Made by a program: the position numbers and the translations under genes. A stretch of DNA of 24,564 nt from Bacteroidales bacterium (GTDB taxonomy: Bacteria; Bacteroidota; Bacteroidia; Bacteroidales; VadinHA17): the NCBI GenBank assembly GCA_015486475.1, contig WFRO01000228.1, forward strand, positions 1 to 24,564, read 5' to 3'. The number at the start of each line of letters is the position of its first letter. Position 1 is the first letter of the stretch. This document shows positions 8,110 to 15,889 of the stretch, in pieces. The notes under the pieces were generated by a model. That model had not been told where the DNA came from and did no database searches. It was given only the letters and a program-made list of their open reading frames with translations.

Positions 8110-8913
8110 TTAATTGACAACTATTGGAAATTTGACGGTGCAAAGAACGCCACTGCCTATCTTATTATTTGGCAAATGATGCACCGCACATTCTTTCACG
8201 GTCACATATTGATCGCCGTTTTTCATCAGAGGGATCAAGGTCCCTTTATACCTGGTCATATTTTTCCCGTGCCAGCCAATGGCCGATTTCTCCCGTTTGC
8301 CATAATCCTTAAAATCAAAAGTCCATTCTTTGCTTTTAATAAATTCCTTCAATTCATCTTTTGGACATATCCAGAATCCACAATAAGGATTGTTATTATT
8401 TAGCAAGTATTTTTGATCGTTAATTTCAATTGTCTCTCCTGGTTTCTCCGTAAGATCGGTGACGTAGATCTGATCGTTTTCAGTATCTTTCTCTACTCTC
8501 AGGAACCCCAGATTATACCCATGCTTCAGGACAACATCCTTGTATCTCATCCAATAATCCAGATTATCCCGGGTAAAATTTATATCATCTTCCAGGTAAA
8601 GCTGAACATCATACCGGTCAACGATCCCGGGGATTATTTCTCTGTTTTCCCAGGTTAAATACTTCGGATTTATCCAATTTTTCATTCCCCCTTTATTAAA
8701 TATACTTTTGTAAGGGAATTTAAGCAGATTCTTCTGATAGTTATAGATATAATACTTTACATTCTCATGGCCGGGAAACAGATCGAACTGCTTATTCGTA
8801 TAGATAAATATATCTGTATCCACTCCAAGTCCGAGTAAAGAATCCACTGTTTTTTTCAGATATTTCAGCCTCTCTTCCACATAAAAGAAGGTAACATGTG
8901 CTGCTATTTTCAT
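8110..8913 (-). CDS. putative GT-A-type glycosyltransferase, AT-rich
   Basis: 267 residues, with no signal peptide or membrane segment. The N-terminus (KIAAHVTFFYVEERLKYLKK) resembles the start of a nucleotide-sugar-binding GT-A fold. QLYLEDDINFT carries an acidic LEDD motif (107-110) placed like the DXD motif that binds metal and the sugar nucleotide. I do not recognise the exact family; distant likeness to GT2- or GT64-type enzymes is inference. The gene is clearly richer in A and T than its neighbours, with many AAA/AAT/TTT codons, which suggests horizontal acquisition, as is common for surface-glycan enzymes. It lies between merA and the tRNA-Val gene, on the same strand as both. A candidate promoter lies about 85 nt upstream. 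The ATG at 8913 has only a weak AAAGAA before it. Confidence 0.6.
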   Translation of the reverse strand: MKIAAHVTFFYVEERLKYLKKTVDSLLGLGVDTDIFIYTNKQFDLFPGHENVKYYIYNYQKNLLKFPYKSIFNKGGMKNWINPKYLTWENREIIPGIVDRYDVQLYLEDDINFTRDNLDYWMRYKDVVLKHGYNLGFLRVEKDTENDQIYVTDLTEKPGETIEINDQKYLLNNNNPYCGFWICPKDELKEFIKSKEWTFDFKDYGKREKSAIGWHGKNMTRYKGTLIPLMKNGDQYVTVKECAVHHLPNNKIGSGVLCTVKFPIVVN

Positions 8914-8999
8914 TTCTTTGTTATTGTAGTCTGTCCGGATCTGATACCTTAATGATGATAGTTAGAAAATGCTTACATCTGTTTTGTAACCAGTTATGG

Positions 9000-9028
9000 C
9001 AAAATTAATAAAATTACCCTAAGGGTTA
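9000..9028 (-). promoter_or_regulatory. candidate promoter (-7 element) upstream of the AT-rich glycosyltransferase
   Basis: On the minus strand TAATTTTG (9000-9007) matches TAnnTTTG, but no good TTTG lies 19-21 bp upstream. Immediately before it is an imperfect palindrome (TTACCCTAAGGGTTAA, 9014-9029, one-base bulge) that could be an operator. The implied leader is about 80 nt. Confidence 0.3.
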
Positions 9029-9066
9029 AATAAATCCGGCATCAGCAATAGATATACTCCAGGCAC

Positions 9067-9107
9067 AAAAAACCGCGGGCTTTTTGTAGCGTGGGATATG
9101 CAGGAGT
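9067..9107 (-). repeat. partial duplicate of the tRNA-Val 3' end and its terminator
   Basis: The 17-nt plus-strand string GTGGGATATGCAGGAGT at 9091-9107 repeats 9165-9181, the 3' end of the tRNA-Val gene, at a distance of 74 bp. Next to it, 9067-9085 (A-run, CCGCGG, GC, T-run) is a shortened version of the terminator that follows the real tRNA at 9131-9159. The D arm, anticodon arm and 5' acceptor strand are absent, so it is a tRNA remnant or an attachment-site scar. Confidence 0.7.
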
Positions 9108-9111
9108 ACGC

Positions 9112-9127
9112 CCCGCCTGACGGCGGG
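9112..9127. repeat. GC-rich palindrome CCCGCC-TGAC-GGCGGG
   Basis: A perfect 6-bp inverted repeat with a TGAC loop lies between the duplicate tRNA end and the terminator. Its core resembles the palindrome at 21998-22016, suggesting a small dispersed intergenic repeat family. Confidence 0.55.
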
Positions 9128-9130
9128 AAC

Positions 9131-9159
9131 AAAAAAACCCGCACAAGTGCGGGCTTTTT
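9131..9159 (-). terminator. rho-independent terminator after tRNA-Val
   Basis: CCCGCA-CAAG-TGCGGG forms a 6-bp GC-rich stem. A T-run flanks it on either strand (seven T on the minus strand, five on the plus strand), so it could act in both directions. It starts 6 nt past the tRNA 3' end. Confidence 0.8.
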
Positions 9160-9165
9160 ATGGTG

Positions 9166-9240
9166 TGGGATATGCAGGAGTCGAACCTGCGACCTCATGT
9201 CTGTGAAACATGCGCTCTAAACCAGCTGAGCTAATATCCC
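9166..9240 (-). tRNA. tRNA-Val (anticodon CAC)
   Basis: The 75-nt minus-strand sequence folds fully: acceptor GGGATAT/ATATCCC, D stem GCTC/GAGC, anticodon stem CATGT/ACATG around the loop TTCACAG (anticodon CAC, reading GUG), T arm GCAGG-TTCGACT-CCTGC, and discriminator A73. CCA is not encoded. The TTAGCTCAGCTGG start is typical of bacterial tRNA-Val. A consensus promoter lies just upstream and a terminator follows. The last 16 nt of the gene recur 74 bp downstream. Confidence 0.95.
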
Positions 9241-9255
9241 ATTAATTAAGGGTTG

Positions 9256-9287
9256 CAAATTTACAGTATTCTGTGTGAAATTGCAAG
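9256..9287 (-). promoter_or_regulatory. promoter of tRNA-Val
   Basis: On the minus strand CTTG (9284-9287), 20 bp, then TAAATTTG (9256-9263) fits the Bacteroides consensus with one mismatch in the -33 element. The tRNA 5' end at 9240 lies about 15 nt downstream. Its -33 end overlaps the divergent promoter of the GT2 gene. Confidence 0.65.
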
Positions 9288-9311
9288 CCGCAGAAAGTTT
9301 TGTTATTTTTG
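9280..9311 (+). promoter_or_regulatory. promoter of the GT2 gene, divergent from tRNA-Val
   Basis: ATTG (9280-9283), 20 bp, then TATTTTTG (9304-9311) fits TTTG-N20-TAnnTTTG with one mismatch. The -7 element ends only 4 nt before the ATG at 9316, so transcription would begin at or beside the start codon. Confidence 0.5.
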
Positions 9312-9315
9312 GCTT

Positions 9316-10047
9316 ATGGAAAAAAAGATCCGGACCCTTTCCATTGTCATCCCTGCTTACAACGAAGGCGCGACCATCCACCGTATCCTCGACCGCATTG
9401 CAGAGGTCACGCTGCGTGACGGTATCGGGAAAGAGATCATCATCGTCAACGACTGCTCCACCGACAATACCGACGAGGCCGTCCGGGCATACATGAAGAC
9501 CCATCCGGAAGCACCCATACGTTATTTTATGCATGAGAAGAACATGGGCAAGGGAGCGGCCCTGCACACCGCTATCGCCAAAGCCACCGGCGAATACCTG
9601 GTCATCCAGGACGCCGATCTGGAGTACGATCCGCAGGAATACAATGATCTGCTGGCGCCGGTGATAAAAGGCTTTGCCGACGTGGTGTACGGGTCCCGTT
9701 TTGTGGGGAGCAACCCGCACCGTATCCTCTTTTTCTGGCACACTATCGGCAACAACATCCTCACCTTCATCTCCAACATGTTCACCAACCTCAACCTGAC
9801 GGACATGGAGACCTGTTACAAGCTGTTCGAGACCCGAACGATACAGTCGCTGAACCTGAAGGAGAAACGGTTTGGCTTTGAGCCGGAGGTCACCGCCAAA
9901 ATATCCCGGGTGCCGGGCATACGCATTTATGAGATCGGGATATCCTATTACGGCCGCACCTACGAGGAAGGGAAGAAGATCAACTGGAAAGACGGCGTAC
10001 GGGCCATCTACTGCGTCCTTAAATACAACATCTTCTCCCGAAAATAG
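9316..10047 (+). CDS. GT2 family glycosyltransferase, polyprenyl-phosphate sugar synthase-like
   Basis: 243 residues from the chosen ATG. The enzyme should transfer a sugar from a nucleotide donor, most likely to a polyprenyl phosphate on the cytoplasmic side of the membrane, as DPM1-like GT2 proteins do. The GT-A start SIVIPAYNEG (9-18) and IIIVNDCSTD (41-50) bind the nucleotide, and QDADLEYDP holds the metal-binding DxD (Asp99, Asp101). DMETCYKLF, RFGFEPEVTAK and YYGRTYEEGKKI are typical of this bacterial subgroup. No membrane segment is seen, unlike the GT2 at 15890. I prefer the ATG at 9316 because homology begins there; upstream codons to 9253 overlap the promoter. It converges on the GT-C gene with a 6-nt gap, so expression is separate from that operon. 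Confidence 0.85.
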   Translation: MEKKIRTLSIVIPAYNEGATIHRILDRIAEVTLRDGIGKEIIIVNDCSTDNTDEAVRAYMKTHPEAPIRYFMHEKNMGKGAALHTAIAKATGEYLVIQDADLEYDPQEYNDLLAPVIKGFADVVYGSRFVGSNPHRILFFWHTIGNNILTFISNMFTNLNLTDMETCYKLFETRTIQSLNLKEKRFGFEPEVTAKISRVPGIRIYEIGISYYGRTYEEGKKINWKDGVRAIYCVLKYNIFSRK

Positions 10048-10053
10048 AACCTC

Positions 10054-11697
10054 CTACCGGACGGTGTCCATCCCCGGCGTTAGACGGTAGATCCGTATAC
10101 CTTTATAATAACCCGCGGAATCCGACAAAAAAGGTGAAAGGAAGGGTTCCTTTAACAGTGCCGGATCAGAGAGAAAAAGGTACTTCGCACCTTTCCCGAT
10201 CAGCTTGTCGATATCTTCACGCTTGTGGTATTTCTCACGGTTCGTCCAGCCTTTCCGGTCCATAAGGTACAAGGTAATATTAAAAGATCTGTCAGGCAGG
10301 GAGATGACCTTATCGCCCTTTCCGACTCCCACCTCCTTCAGATAAGGCTTCATGTCGGCATATCTCATCCATTTTCCCTTCACTTTTGTATTGGTATACT
10401 TCATCAGACCGATGAAATAATGATCGCCCACCAGGGGGAACCGGCCTTTCTCTGCAAAGGTCTTCAGTTGCATGACATCATAACAGTACAGGAAATTGTA
10501 CAGCAGAAAAACGCCGAGAAAGATCTTCAGGACCTTATTTTTAAACAACGCCGGGTAATGCTCCCTGACGACCCACAGGAAAGGGATGAATACACCCACG
10601 AACAGGATCAGGAGCGCCGTATAGTAATAATCATGCACGCCCATCAGGGGGGCCCACAGGATAAAGTAGATCACCGAACCGGCAATGATCAGGATGTTCG
10701 CCAGGTAGGCCAGCAAAGGCATTTTCTTCCGGAGAAAAAGATTCACCACGCCCAGCAACAGCAGCAGATATACGACGGGTCTGCTGAAGAAAACCAGCAC
10801 AGGGAAATTCCAGGCCTGCCTGAGCATATCCCCGATCTCTCCCTTTTTCATGATCCATATCGGATAGATATCGTTAAAAGTGTATTTCAGCCCGTGCTCA
10901 TCATTGTAAAGATGCGCGTAATAATACCATGAAAAGATCACCAGGACGACAAGAAAAAATCCTGTAAGCTCATAACCGGGCCTGTCAAAGAGTTTCCGGT
11001 TGCCGAGGGTCCGGACGGGCAGGCGTTCGAGAAGGAATATCAGGAACAGAAAAACGAAAGCGATCAGGCTCGACACCTTGATCAGTCCCGCCAGGGCAAA
11101 AAAGGCCATTGAGATAAAAAAGAGCAACAATTTCTTTTTCTGCTTATACTTTACCAGAAAACAGAGGGCGATAAGCACAAAGGCAAAAGCCGGCACATCT
11201 GTCAGGAAACTGACCCCGTAGTCCACATACACGGGTGAGGTAAAAAGAAGTAAAGCCATGAAGACCGCCCAGAAACCGTCTCTGAACAGGATCTTCAGAG
11301 AACGGTAAAAAGCCCAGGTCCCGGCAAAAAGGATCAGCAGATAGAACGACCGGTACAGCAGATAGCTCTGCCCGAACACCTGCCATAATTTCCCGACGAT
11401 GTAATACATCACCGGGAACTCTCCGGCGGTCTTGCCACTGGTATAATTATCTGCCAGCTGGATATGCATCTCCGGCTGAAAGAACTTTGCACCCTCCGCA
11501 TAATTCAACGTCAGGGAAAGACAGTCTGTCTGCCGCCACATGTGAACATTGAGGGGGCCCTTGTCAAGAAAATTGTGGTAGTAGAAGAAAGCGAAAACAA
11601 CAAACAACAGGATGAACACAAGATCTCCCCTGTCCCGGCCTTCCGCACCCCGGAAGATCCTGTTCAAATGACTTTTAGTCTGTAAGATCCTTCGCAT
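10054..11697 (-). CDS. GT-C membrane glycosyltransferase (GT39/ArnT-like)
   Basis: 547 residues. About the first 400 are hydrophobic, with around 11 to 13 membrane segments; the last 130 or so form a soluble, probably periplasmic, domain. After the first membrane segment the loop contains MWRQTD (53-58); this WRQTD motif with a first-loop acidic residue is seen in ArnT/PMT-like GT-C proteins, which take sugar from a polyprenyl phosphate donor and work on the outer face of the inner membrane. GEFPVMYYIVGKLW, a little further on, is also usual for the family. The start ATG overlaps the end of the preceding GT-C gene by 23 nt, pointing to translational coupling. It is the last of three GT-C genes in tandem. 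Acceptor and sugar are unknown. Confidence 0.72.
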   Translation of the reverse strand: MRRILQTKSHLNRIFRGAEGRDRGDLVFILLFVVFAFFYYHNFLDKGPLNVHMWRQTDCLSLTLNYAEGAKFFQPEMHIQLADNYTSGKTAGEFPVMYYIVGKLWQVFGQSYLLYRSFYLLILFAGTWAFYRSLKILFRDGFWAVFMALLLFTSPVYVDYGVSFLTDVPAFAFVLIALCFLVKYKQKKKLLLFFISMAFFALAGLIKVSSLIAFVFLFLIFLLERLPVRTLGNRKLFDRPGYELTGFFLVVLVIFSWYYYAHLYNDEHGLKYTFNDIYPIWIMKKGEIGDMLRQAWNFPVLVFFSRPVVYLLLLLGVVNLFLRKKMPLLAYLANILIIAGSVIYFILWAPLMGVHDYYYTALLILFVGVFIPFLWVVREHYPALFKNKVLKIFLGVFLLYNFLYCYDVMQLKTFAEKGRFPLVGDHYFIGLMKYTNTKVKGKWMRYADMKPYLKEVGVGKGDKVISLPDRSFNITLYLMDRKGWTNREKYHKREDIDKLIGKGAKYLFLSDPALLKEPFLSPFLSDSAGYYKGIRIYRLTPGMDTVR

Positions 11698-13429
11698 TTT
11701 CTTCCTGTTTTACATGACCTTCTGCCGGATGAGCCGCTGCGATCTCCTCTTTTCTTACGGGGGTCAGCTCATAAAAATACTCATCCGGATCACTGAACCT
11801 GAACAACAGTTTCTCCTGCATGGAGAACCCTTTCTCTTCCATCGCCTGCTGCATCCTCTCCCGGATCTTACCATAGGTATCCTCCTTGTCTTTCCCGATA
11901 AAAACATATACCGACCGGTCCTCTTTCACCAGGTCGCCTGCCGGAACATAATCCTCCCAGTGATAGAACTTTTCCGACCACGAAATAAAAAAGTGGGTGG
12001 ACGGGAATTTCTTTTTAAGGCTTTCGCGGAAGATCCTCCGTTCTTTCCCGCTCATCAGATATCCGTTCATGTGGGCCCATGCAACGAAAGGGCTGCCATA
12101 ATACACCGCGCTGATGATCACGGTGGTATCCGGACTGAAATATTTTCTGAGCGTACAATATTGCGCCTCGTTCCTTTCCACACGAACGCTGTTTTCGGCC
12201 ATACGCTGCCGCAGGGTGCCCAGCTGGGGGCGCAGCATCACGAGCACGATCACCACCGCCGCCAGCGAGAGCCATACACGGGCATTCTTTCTTTTCAGGA
12301 TGCTGTTCCAGAGGATCATCATCAGAAAGATAAAGAAGATCTTCACCACCAGCACAGGGATCAGGTAATGGAAGGCAAAGTGTTTCAGTACCATGGCAAT
12401 GTACAGTGTCGTCGAGAGGATCATCCCCAGCAACACTTTTTCCGTCACCTTCTCCCGCGGGTCGCGGCGCAGGGCAGGCACCAGCCGGAAGACCAGGTAA
12501 TGCAGCAGGCCCAGCCCCAGGACCCAGAAGATCTGGCTGTCCGTGTATTTATACAGTTCAGCGATCCGCAAAGGCACCTTGTGCAGGTCCATGAACCCTT
12601 TGGATCCCTCTCCCCATTTTGCACTGTGGGTGGCCATATTTCCGTACCATTCCCAGGCTTTATGCATGTGGCTTACCAGGGGGAAGGCCAGTACCATCAC
12701 GGCCAGCACCGTATACAAGAGATACCTGAGGCGGTTCTTCCCCCCCGAGATCACGGTAAGAGGCAGCAAAGCCATGGGGAAGAAATAAACCTTGCACGCG
12801 ATGCCCAGACCAGTCACCAGGGCAAAGAGAACAGCATACCTGTGCATATGCTCCTCCCGGCTGTCGTCATACATGAACACCACGGCCAGCAGGATCAGCA
12901 GCATAAAGGGAGGGACCACCGCAGACTCGGCTGCCAGCCGTGCCGAGACGGTCAGGAGATAATGGCTGCCGAAAGGGATCAGTTGCATGAGCAGACCCGC
13001 AGGATAACTGCCGGTATAGCGGTAGGTGAGAACCCCCAGATAAAAAATGATCACGGCATTCAGAAAGTTCAAAAGGATATTGGCCCCGTGAATGAACAGC
13101 TCGGGATCGTTGATCACGGCGGTGACCAGATCTCCCCCGGTAAGCAGCTGCACGAGGCGGGCAGCCACCCCGATCAGCATCTGCAGAGGGGTGCCCGGAT
13201 GGGCAATGTAGCTGATATCCCAGTGGAAGGTGGACAGGGCGATGCCGTTATACAGGTGGAAGTACTCCGGGTCGATGCGGGTCATGAAAAACATGCCATA
13301 ACTGTAATGGATCAGGACCACCAGCAGCAGGAACAGGGCCGGCAGGATCAGGAAAAGCCAGCGACAGCCTTTATCGCTGCCGCAAAAGCCGGAAGGAAAG
13401 AGTTTTTTTATGAAGTTCTTTTCTGCCAA
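11675..13429 (-). CDS. GT-C-like multi-pass membrane protein, probable glycosyltransferase
   Basis: 584 residues, with a membrane segment at about 24-42 and roughly ten more before a soluble C-terminal part of about 180 residues. The first loop has MTRIDPEYFHLYNG (Asp53), an acidic motif in the place where GT-C enzymes keep their catalytic Asp/Glu. No exact family is recognised; the architecture matches GT39/GT83-type enzymes using lipid-linked sugars. The start codon is TTG at 13429, four bases after the upstream gene's stop; no in-frame ATG precedes the first membrane segment. It overlaps the next gene by 23 nt. Order and overlap place it as the middle gene of a three-gene operon. It could instead be an uncharacterised membrane protein without transferase activity. 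Confidence 0.65.
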   Translation of the reverse strand: MAEKNFIKKLFPSGFCGSDKGCRWLFLILPALFLLLVVLIHYSYGMFFMTRIDPEYFHLYNGIALSTFHWDISYIAHPGTPLQMLIGVAARLVQLLTGGDLVTAVINDPELFIHGANILLNFLNAVIIFYLGVLTYRYTGSYPAGLLMQLIPFGSHYLLTVSARLAAESAVVPPFMLLILLAVVFMYDDSREEHMHRYAVLFALVTGLGIACKVYFFPMALLPLTVISGGKNRLRYLLYTVLAVMVLAFPLVSHMHKAWEWYGNMATHSAKWGEGSKGFMDLHKVPLRIAELYKYTDSQIFWVLGLGLLHYLVFRLVPALRRDPREKVTEKVLLGMILSTTLYIAMVLKHFAFHYLIPVLVVKIFFIFLMMILWNSILKRKNARVWLSLAAVVIVLVMLRPQLGTLRQRMAENSVRVERNEAQYCTLRKYFSPDTTVIISAVYYGSPFVAWAHMNGYLMSGKERRIFRESLKKKFPSTHFFISWSEKFYHWEDYVPAGDLVKEDRSVYVFIGKDKEDTYGKIRERMQQAMEEKGFSMQEKLLFRFSDPDEYFYELTPVRKEEIAAAHPAEGHVKQEENAKDLTD

Positions 13430-13433
13430 CTGA

Positions 13434-15719
13434 TCAGGGTTTATTCACCAACGGATAATTGTTGAAAAGATCCGGACCTTCTCCTTCCCGGATCAGTACC
13501 AGTGTCTGCTCCGGCCTTACCAGCAGGGCGTCCACCGTCACATACCGGCCTTTCACGATCAGGCGGTAGCGGCTTGCCTCCTCCGGCCGGAAAAGATGCT
13601 GCACCCGCACCCACCGGCCAAACACATCATGGGTGCTGCGTGTGTTGAGCTTTACCCGTTCCTTACGTTCCCCCTGCCAGTCATATCTCTCCAGCCACGC
13701 CTCCGGCATACCATAAATGCGCTCGTCAAAAAAGAGCCAGAAAGAAAGTTCCAGCTTCTGTCCTTCGCCGGGGACGGCAAAAGACCTGTCGAAAAGTGTC
13801 CGGGTTCCTTTTTTCATATAGAAAGCGCCCTTGCCGGCTAACACCTGCTCCGCCCGCCCTTTCTCAAAGCTGTCGAAGAAGATCCGGGAGGTATCGCCCG
13901 TAGTACAGATCTCCCCGTAACACGGCAGCGTATCCGTCATCTTTTGGATGCTGTCATACCATTGCCGGTGGGCATCGTTGAACACCTCCACCGGCACGCT
14001 GGCCAGGCGGATGTACTTGTCTTCCCACCATACCTTTGCCCGGTCCAGGAGCCACTGCTCCCTGTCGTTGAGCGGCTCTTTCCGCACCACCAGCAGCAGG
14101 GGCCGGCTGTTCATGTCGTCCACGCGTGTCTTGTATATGGCAGGATGGGCCAGCATCTGTATGCTGCTCAGGGCCTGCGAAAAAGAGAGCCGGGGCGAGA
14201 AGCTCTCCACAATGGGGATATGGGTGTGATAGCTGGCCTTCATCGCCTCGCCAAAGGCTCCCAGCCCTCTCTCAAAATAGAGCTTGTCGCCCGACGTGTT
14301 GGCAAAAGGCAGGAAAAAAATAGCCTGGAACTCCCGGGGATCACGCCCCGCCTGACGGAAACGTAACCGGTACTCGGCATCGGAGGATTCCAGACGATCG
14401 TTCCTGTTGAAGATATACTTTGTACTTTTCTTCACGTTCATGCCTGCATCCAGCGTCCAGGCTGCCAGGGAAGCCACCAGCACGATCCCGGCCACCACCG
14501 GCAGTTTCTTCAGGCGCAGCCACCGGAAGAAGACCCAGACGAGCCAGGCCGTGAAGATCGTATATACATAATAAAACCACCAGGCAAAGCGCCCCAGGGC
14601 CCGGAACTGTTTGAGGGGAGGGATCAGATCGGTAAGGAAATGAAGGCCCCACCTGAAAGGAATGCACATCGAAAAGAGCAGGACAATTACCGAGGCACTC
14701 AGAAAAAGGTTGATCTCCGTATCGGGGAAAAAAGCTTTCATCGGCAGTTTCCTGTGGCGCAGCAAGTACCAGATGAACGTCCCGGTGATGATCAGGGCCA
14801 GCCACAGGGCAGGACGCCCCACGAAAGCCCGGCCCTCCCACTGGAAACGAGTGATACGGCCGGGCAGCAGCTCCGTCAGCTCCGACTTGAAAGGCAGGAA
14901 GATGCTCCAGATATTGGCATGGTAGATATAAAAACCCCAGGGGTTGTGCGGCCGGTCTGTCACCCAGTCGGTCAGGGTCGAGAAACCTTTTACCGCCAGC
15001 ACGGGGATCACGGCAATGGTGAAGAGCGCCAGCGCCTCCCCCGCAAAATGCCGCAGATCATGCCGCATCACCCAAGCCCTCACCAGCAGGAAAGCTATGG
15101 GGAAGACAAAGAAAAAGGCAGCATAATAAGCGCTGGTAAACCCTCCCGCCAGCGCTGTCAGCACCATCAGCGTACCCCACAGCCAGCGCCGCCGCAGGTC
15201 ATCGTACCAGCGGATCATCAGGTAGAGATAAAGCGGGAAGAAAAAAACATAGGACATCTCAAAATGTCCTCCCAGCCTGCCTAGTTGGGGAGAAAGAAAA
15301 AGGATCGCCAAAGCCATCCAGAAAGCATACCAGCGGGGCAGCCGGAAACGCCTCAGGATGAGAAAAAGGAAAGGCACGGCCAGCAACAGGGAGAGGATCA
15401 TGGTCAGGTTCAGGATGCCCACACCATAAGGCGAGATACGGACCAGGTGCCGGTCGACGAACTTCAGCACCTGCACATACAGGGGATGGGAGTTGATGAA
15501 CTGCAGATGATCGCCGTAAGGATAGTTGACGCCGTCAAAACGGATGCCTGTGTCATACTTCAGGTAATAGGAAAAATTGTAGTAGTTCTTGATGCCGTCC
15601 GCCCCGCGGGAAAAAATATAGCTGTTGGGATGCTGTAAAACGGGGCGGAAAACCCACAGCAGGATCCCTGCCGTGACCAGGAGAAGCACCAGGAGAGTAA
15701 GTGTTTCTTTTTTCTTCAT
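13434..15719 (-). CDS. large GT-C/YfhO-like membrane protein
   Basis: 761 residues. The N-terminus (TLTLLVLLLVTAGILLWVF) is the first of about a dozen membrane segments covering residues 1-430, followed by a soluble domain of about 330 residues that should face the periplasm. The first loop has SRGADGIKNYYNF (Asp41), resembling the acidic first loop of GT-C enzymes; GGHFEMSYVFFFPLYLY is a second conserved-looking loop. Overall it resembles YfhO-type and other unclassified bacterial GT-C membrane proteins. Late in the soluble part a beta-rich stretch (FGRWVRVQHLFRPEE) reads like a carbohydrate-binding fold, which is inference only. It is the first gene of the three-gene unit, with 4 nt to the TTG start of the next. 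The divergent GT2 at 15890 shares its upstream region. Confidence 0.6.
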   Translation of the reverse strand: MKKKETLTLLVLLLVTAGILLWVFRPVLQHPNSYIFSRGADGIKNYYNFSYYLKYDTGIRFDGVNYPYGDHLQFINSHPLYVQVLKFVDRHLVRISPYGVGILNLTMILSLLLAVPFLFLILRRFRLPRWYAFWMALAILFLSPQLGRLGGHFEMSYVFFFPLYLYLMIRWYDDLRRRWLWGTLMVLTALAGGFTSAYYAAFFFVFPIAFLLVRAWVMRHDLRHFAGEALALFTIAVIPVLAVKGFSTLTDWVTDRPHNPWGFYIYHANIWSIFLPFKSELTELLPGRITRFQWEGRAFVGRPALWLALIITGTFIWYLLRHRKLPMKAFFPDTEINLFLSASVIVLLFSMCIPFRWGLHFLTDLIPPLKQFRALGRFAWWFYYVYTIFTAWLVWVFFRWLRLKKLPVVAGIVLVASLAAWTLDAGMNVKKSTKYIFNRNDRLESSDAEYRLRFRQAGRDPREFQAIFFLPFANTSGDKLYFERGLGAFGEAMKASYHTHIPIVESFSPRLSFSQALSSIQMLAHPAIYKTRVDDMNSRPLLLVVRKEPLNDREQWLLDRAKVWWEDKYIRLASVPVEVFNDAHRQWYDSIQKMTDTLPCYGEICTTGDTSRIFFDSFEKGRAEQVLAGKGAFYMKKGTRTLFDRSFAVPGEGQKLELSFWLFFDERIYGMPEAWLERYDWQGERKERVKLNTRSTHDVFGRWVRVQHLFRPEEASRYRLIVKGRYVTVDALLVRPEQTLVLIREGEGPDLFNNYPLVNKP

Positions 15720-15812
15720 CCGGAAAGGTTTTCCCGTTTTTCATGGGAGCGGCTGCAAGTTAATAAAAAAATAGTGTGCCCTTTTTCGTCAGGGGCACCG
15801 GAAGCCGTAAAG

Positions 15813-15844
15813 TTTTTATTTGACACTTTTTTATATTTACTTTG
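15813..15844 (+). promoter_or_regulatory. candidate promoter of the membrane GT2-flippase unit
   Basis: TTTT (15813-15816), 20 bp, then TTACTTTG (15837-15844) is one base off consensus in each element. The ATG at 15890 would have a leader of about 40 nt. The 170-bp divergent region also holds an inverted repeat GTGCCC/GGGCAC (15776-15798). No comparable promoter for the minus-strand GT-C operon was found. Confidence 0.35.
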
Positions 15845-15889
15845 TTTTATCACGCAGAGACGGCAATGGCCGTTGCAACGGAGTTTTTT

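Noticed and set aside
8086..8403. Plus-strand small frame beside the merA promoter as a possible regulator gene
   Set aside because: It is antisense to the AT-rich glycosyltransferase gene and has no helix-turn-helix motif.
9253..9315. Longer GT2 reading frame starting at 9253
   Set aside because: The extra 21 residues overlap the divergent promoters and do not resemble the family N-terminus.
11714..13465. 583-codon plus-strand frame, with similar ones at 10225-10932, 14640-15284 and 16827-17693 (minus)
   Set aside because: Each is the mirror of a hydrophobic GT-C or flippase gene; His/Gln/Asp-rich content is the expected shadow of membrane codons.
15842..15889. Longer membrane-GT2 frame starting at 15842 or 15866
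   Set aside because: ATG 15890 has GGAG 6 nt upstream and begins right before the conserved GT-A motif; the upstream starts overlap the putative promoter or lack a ribosome site.
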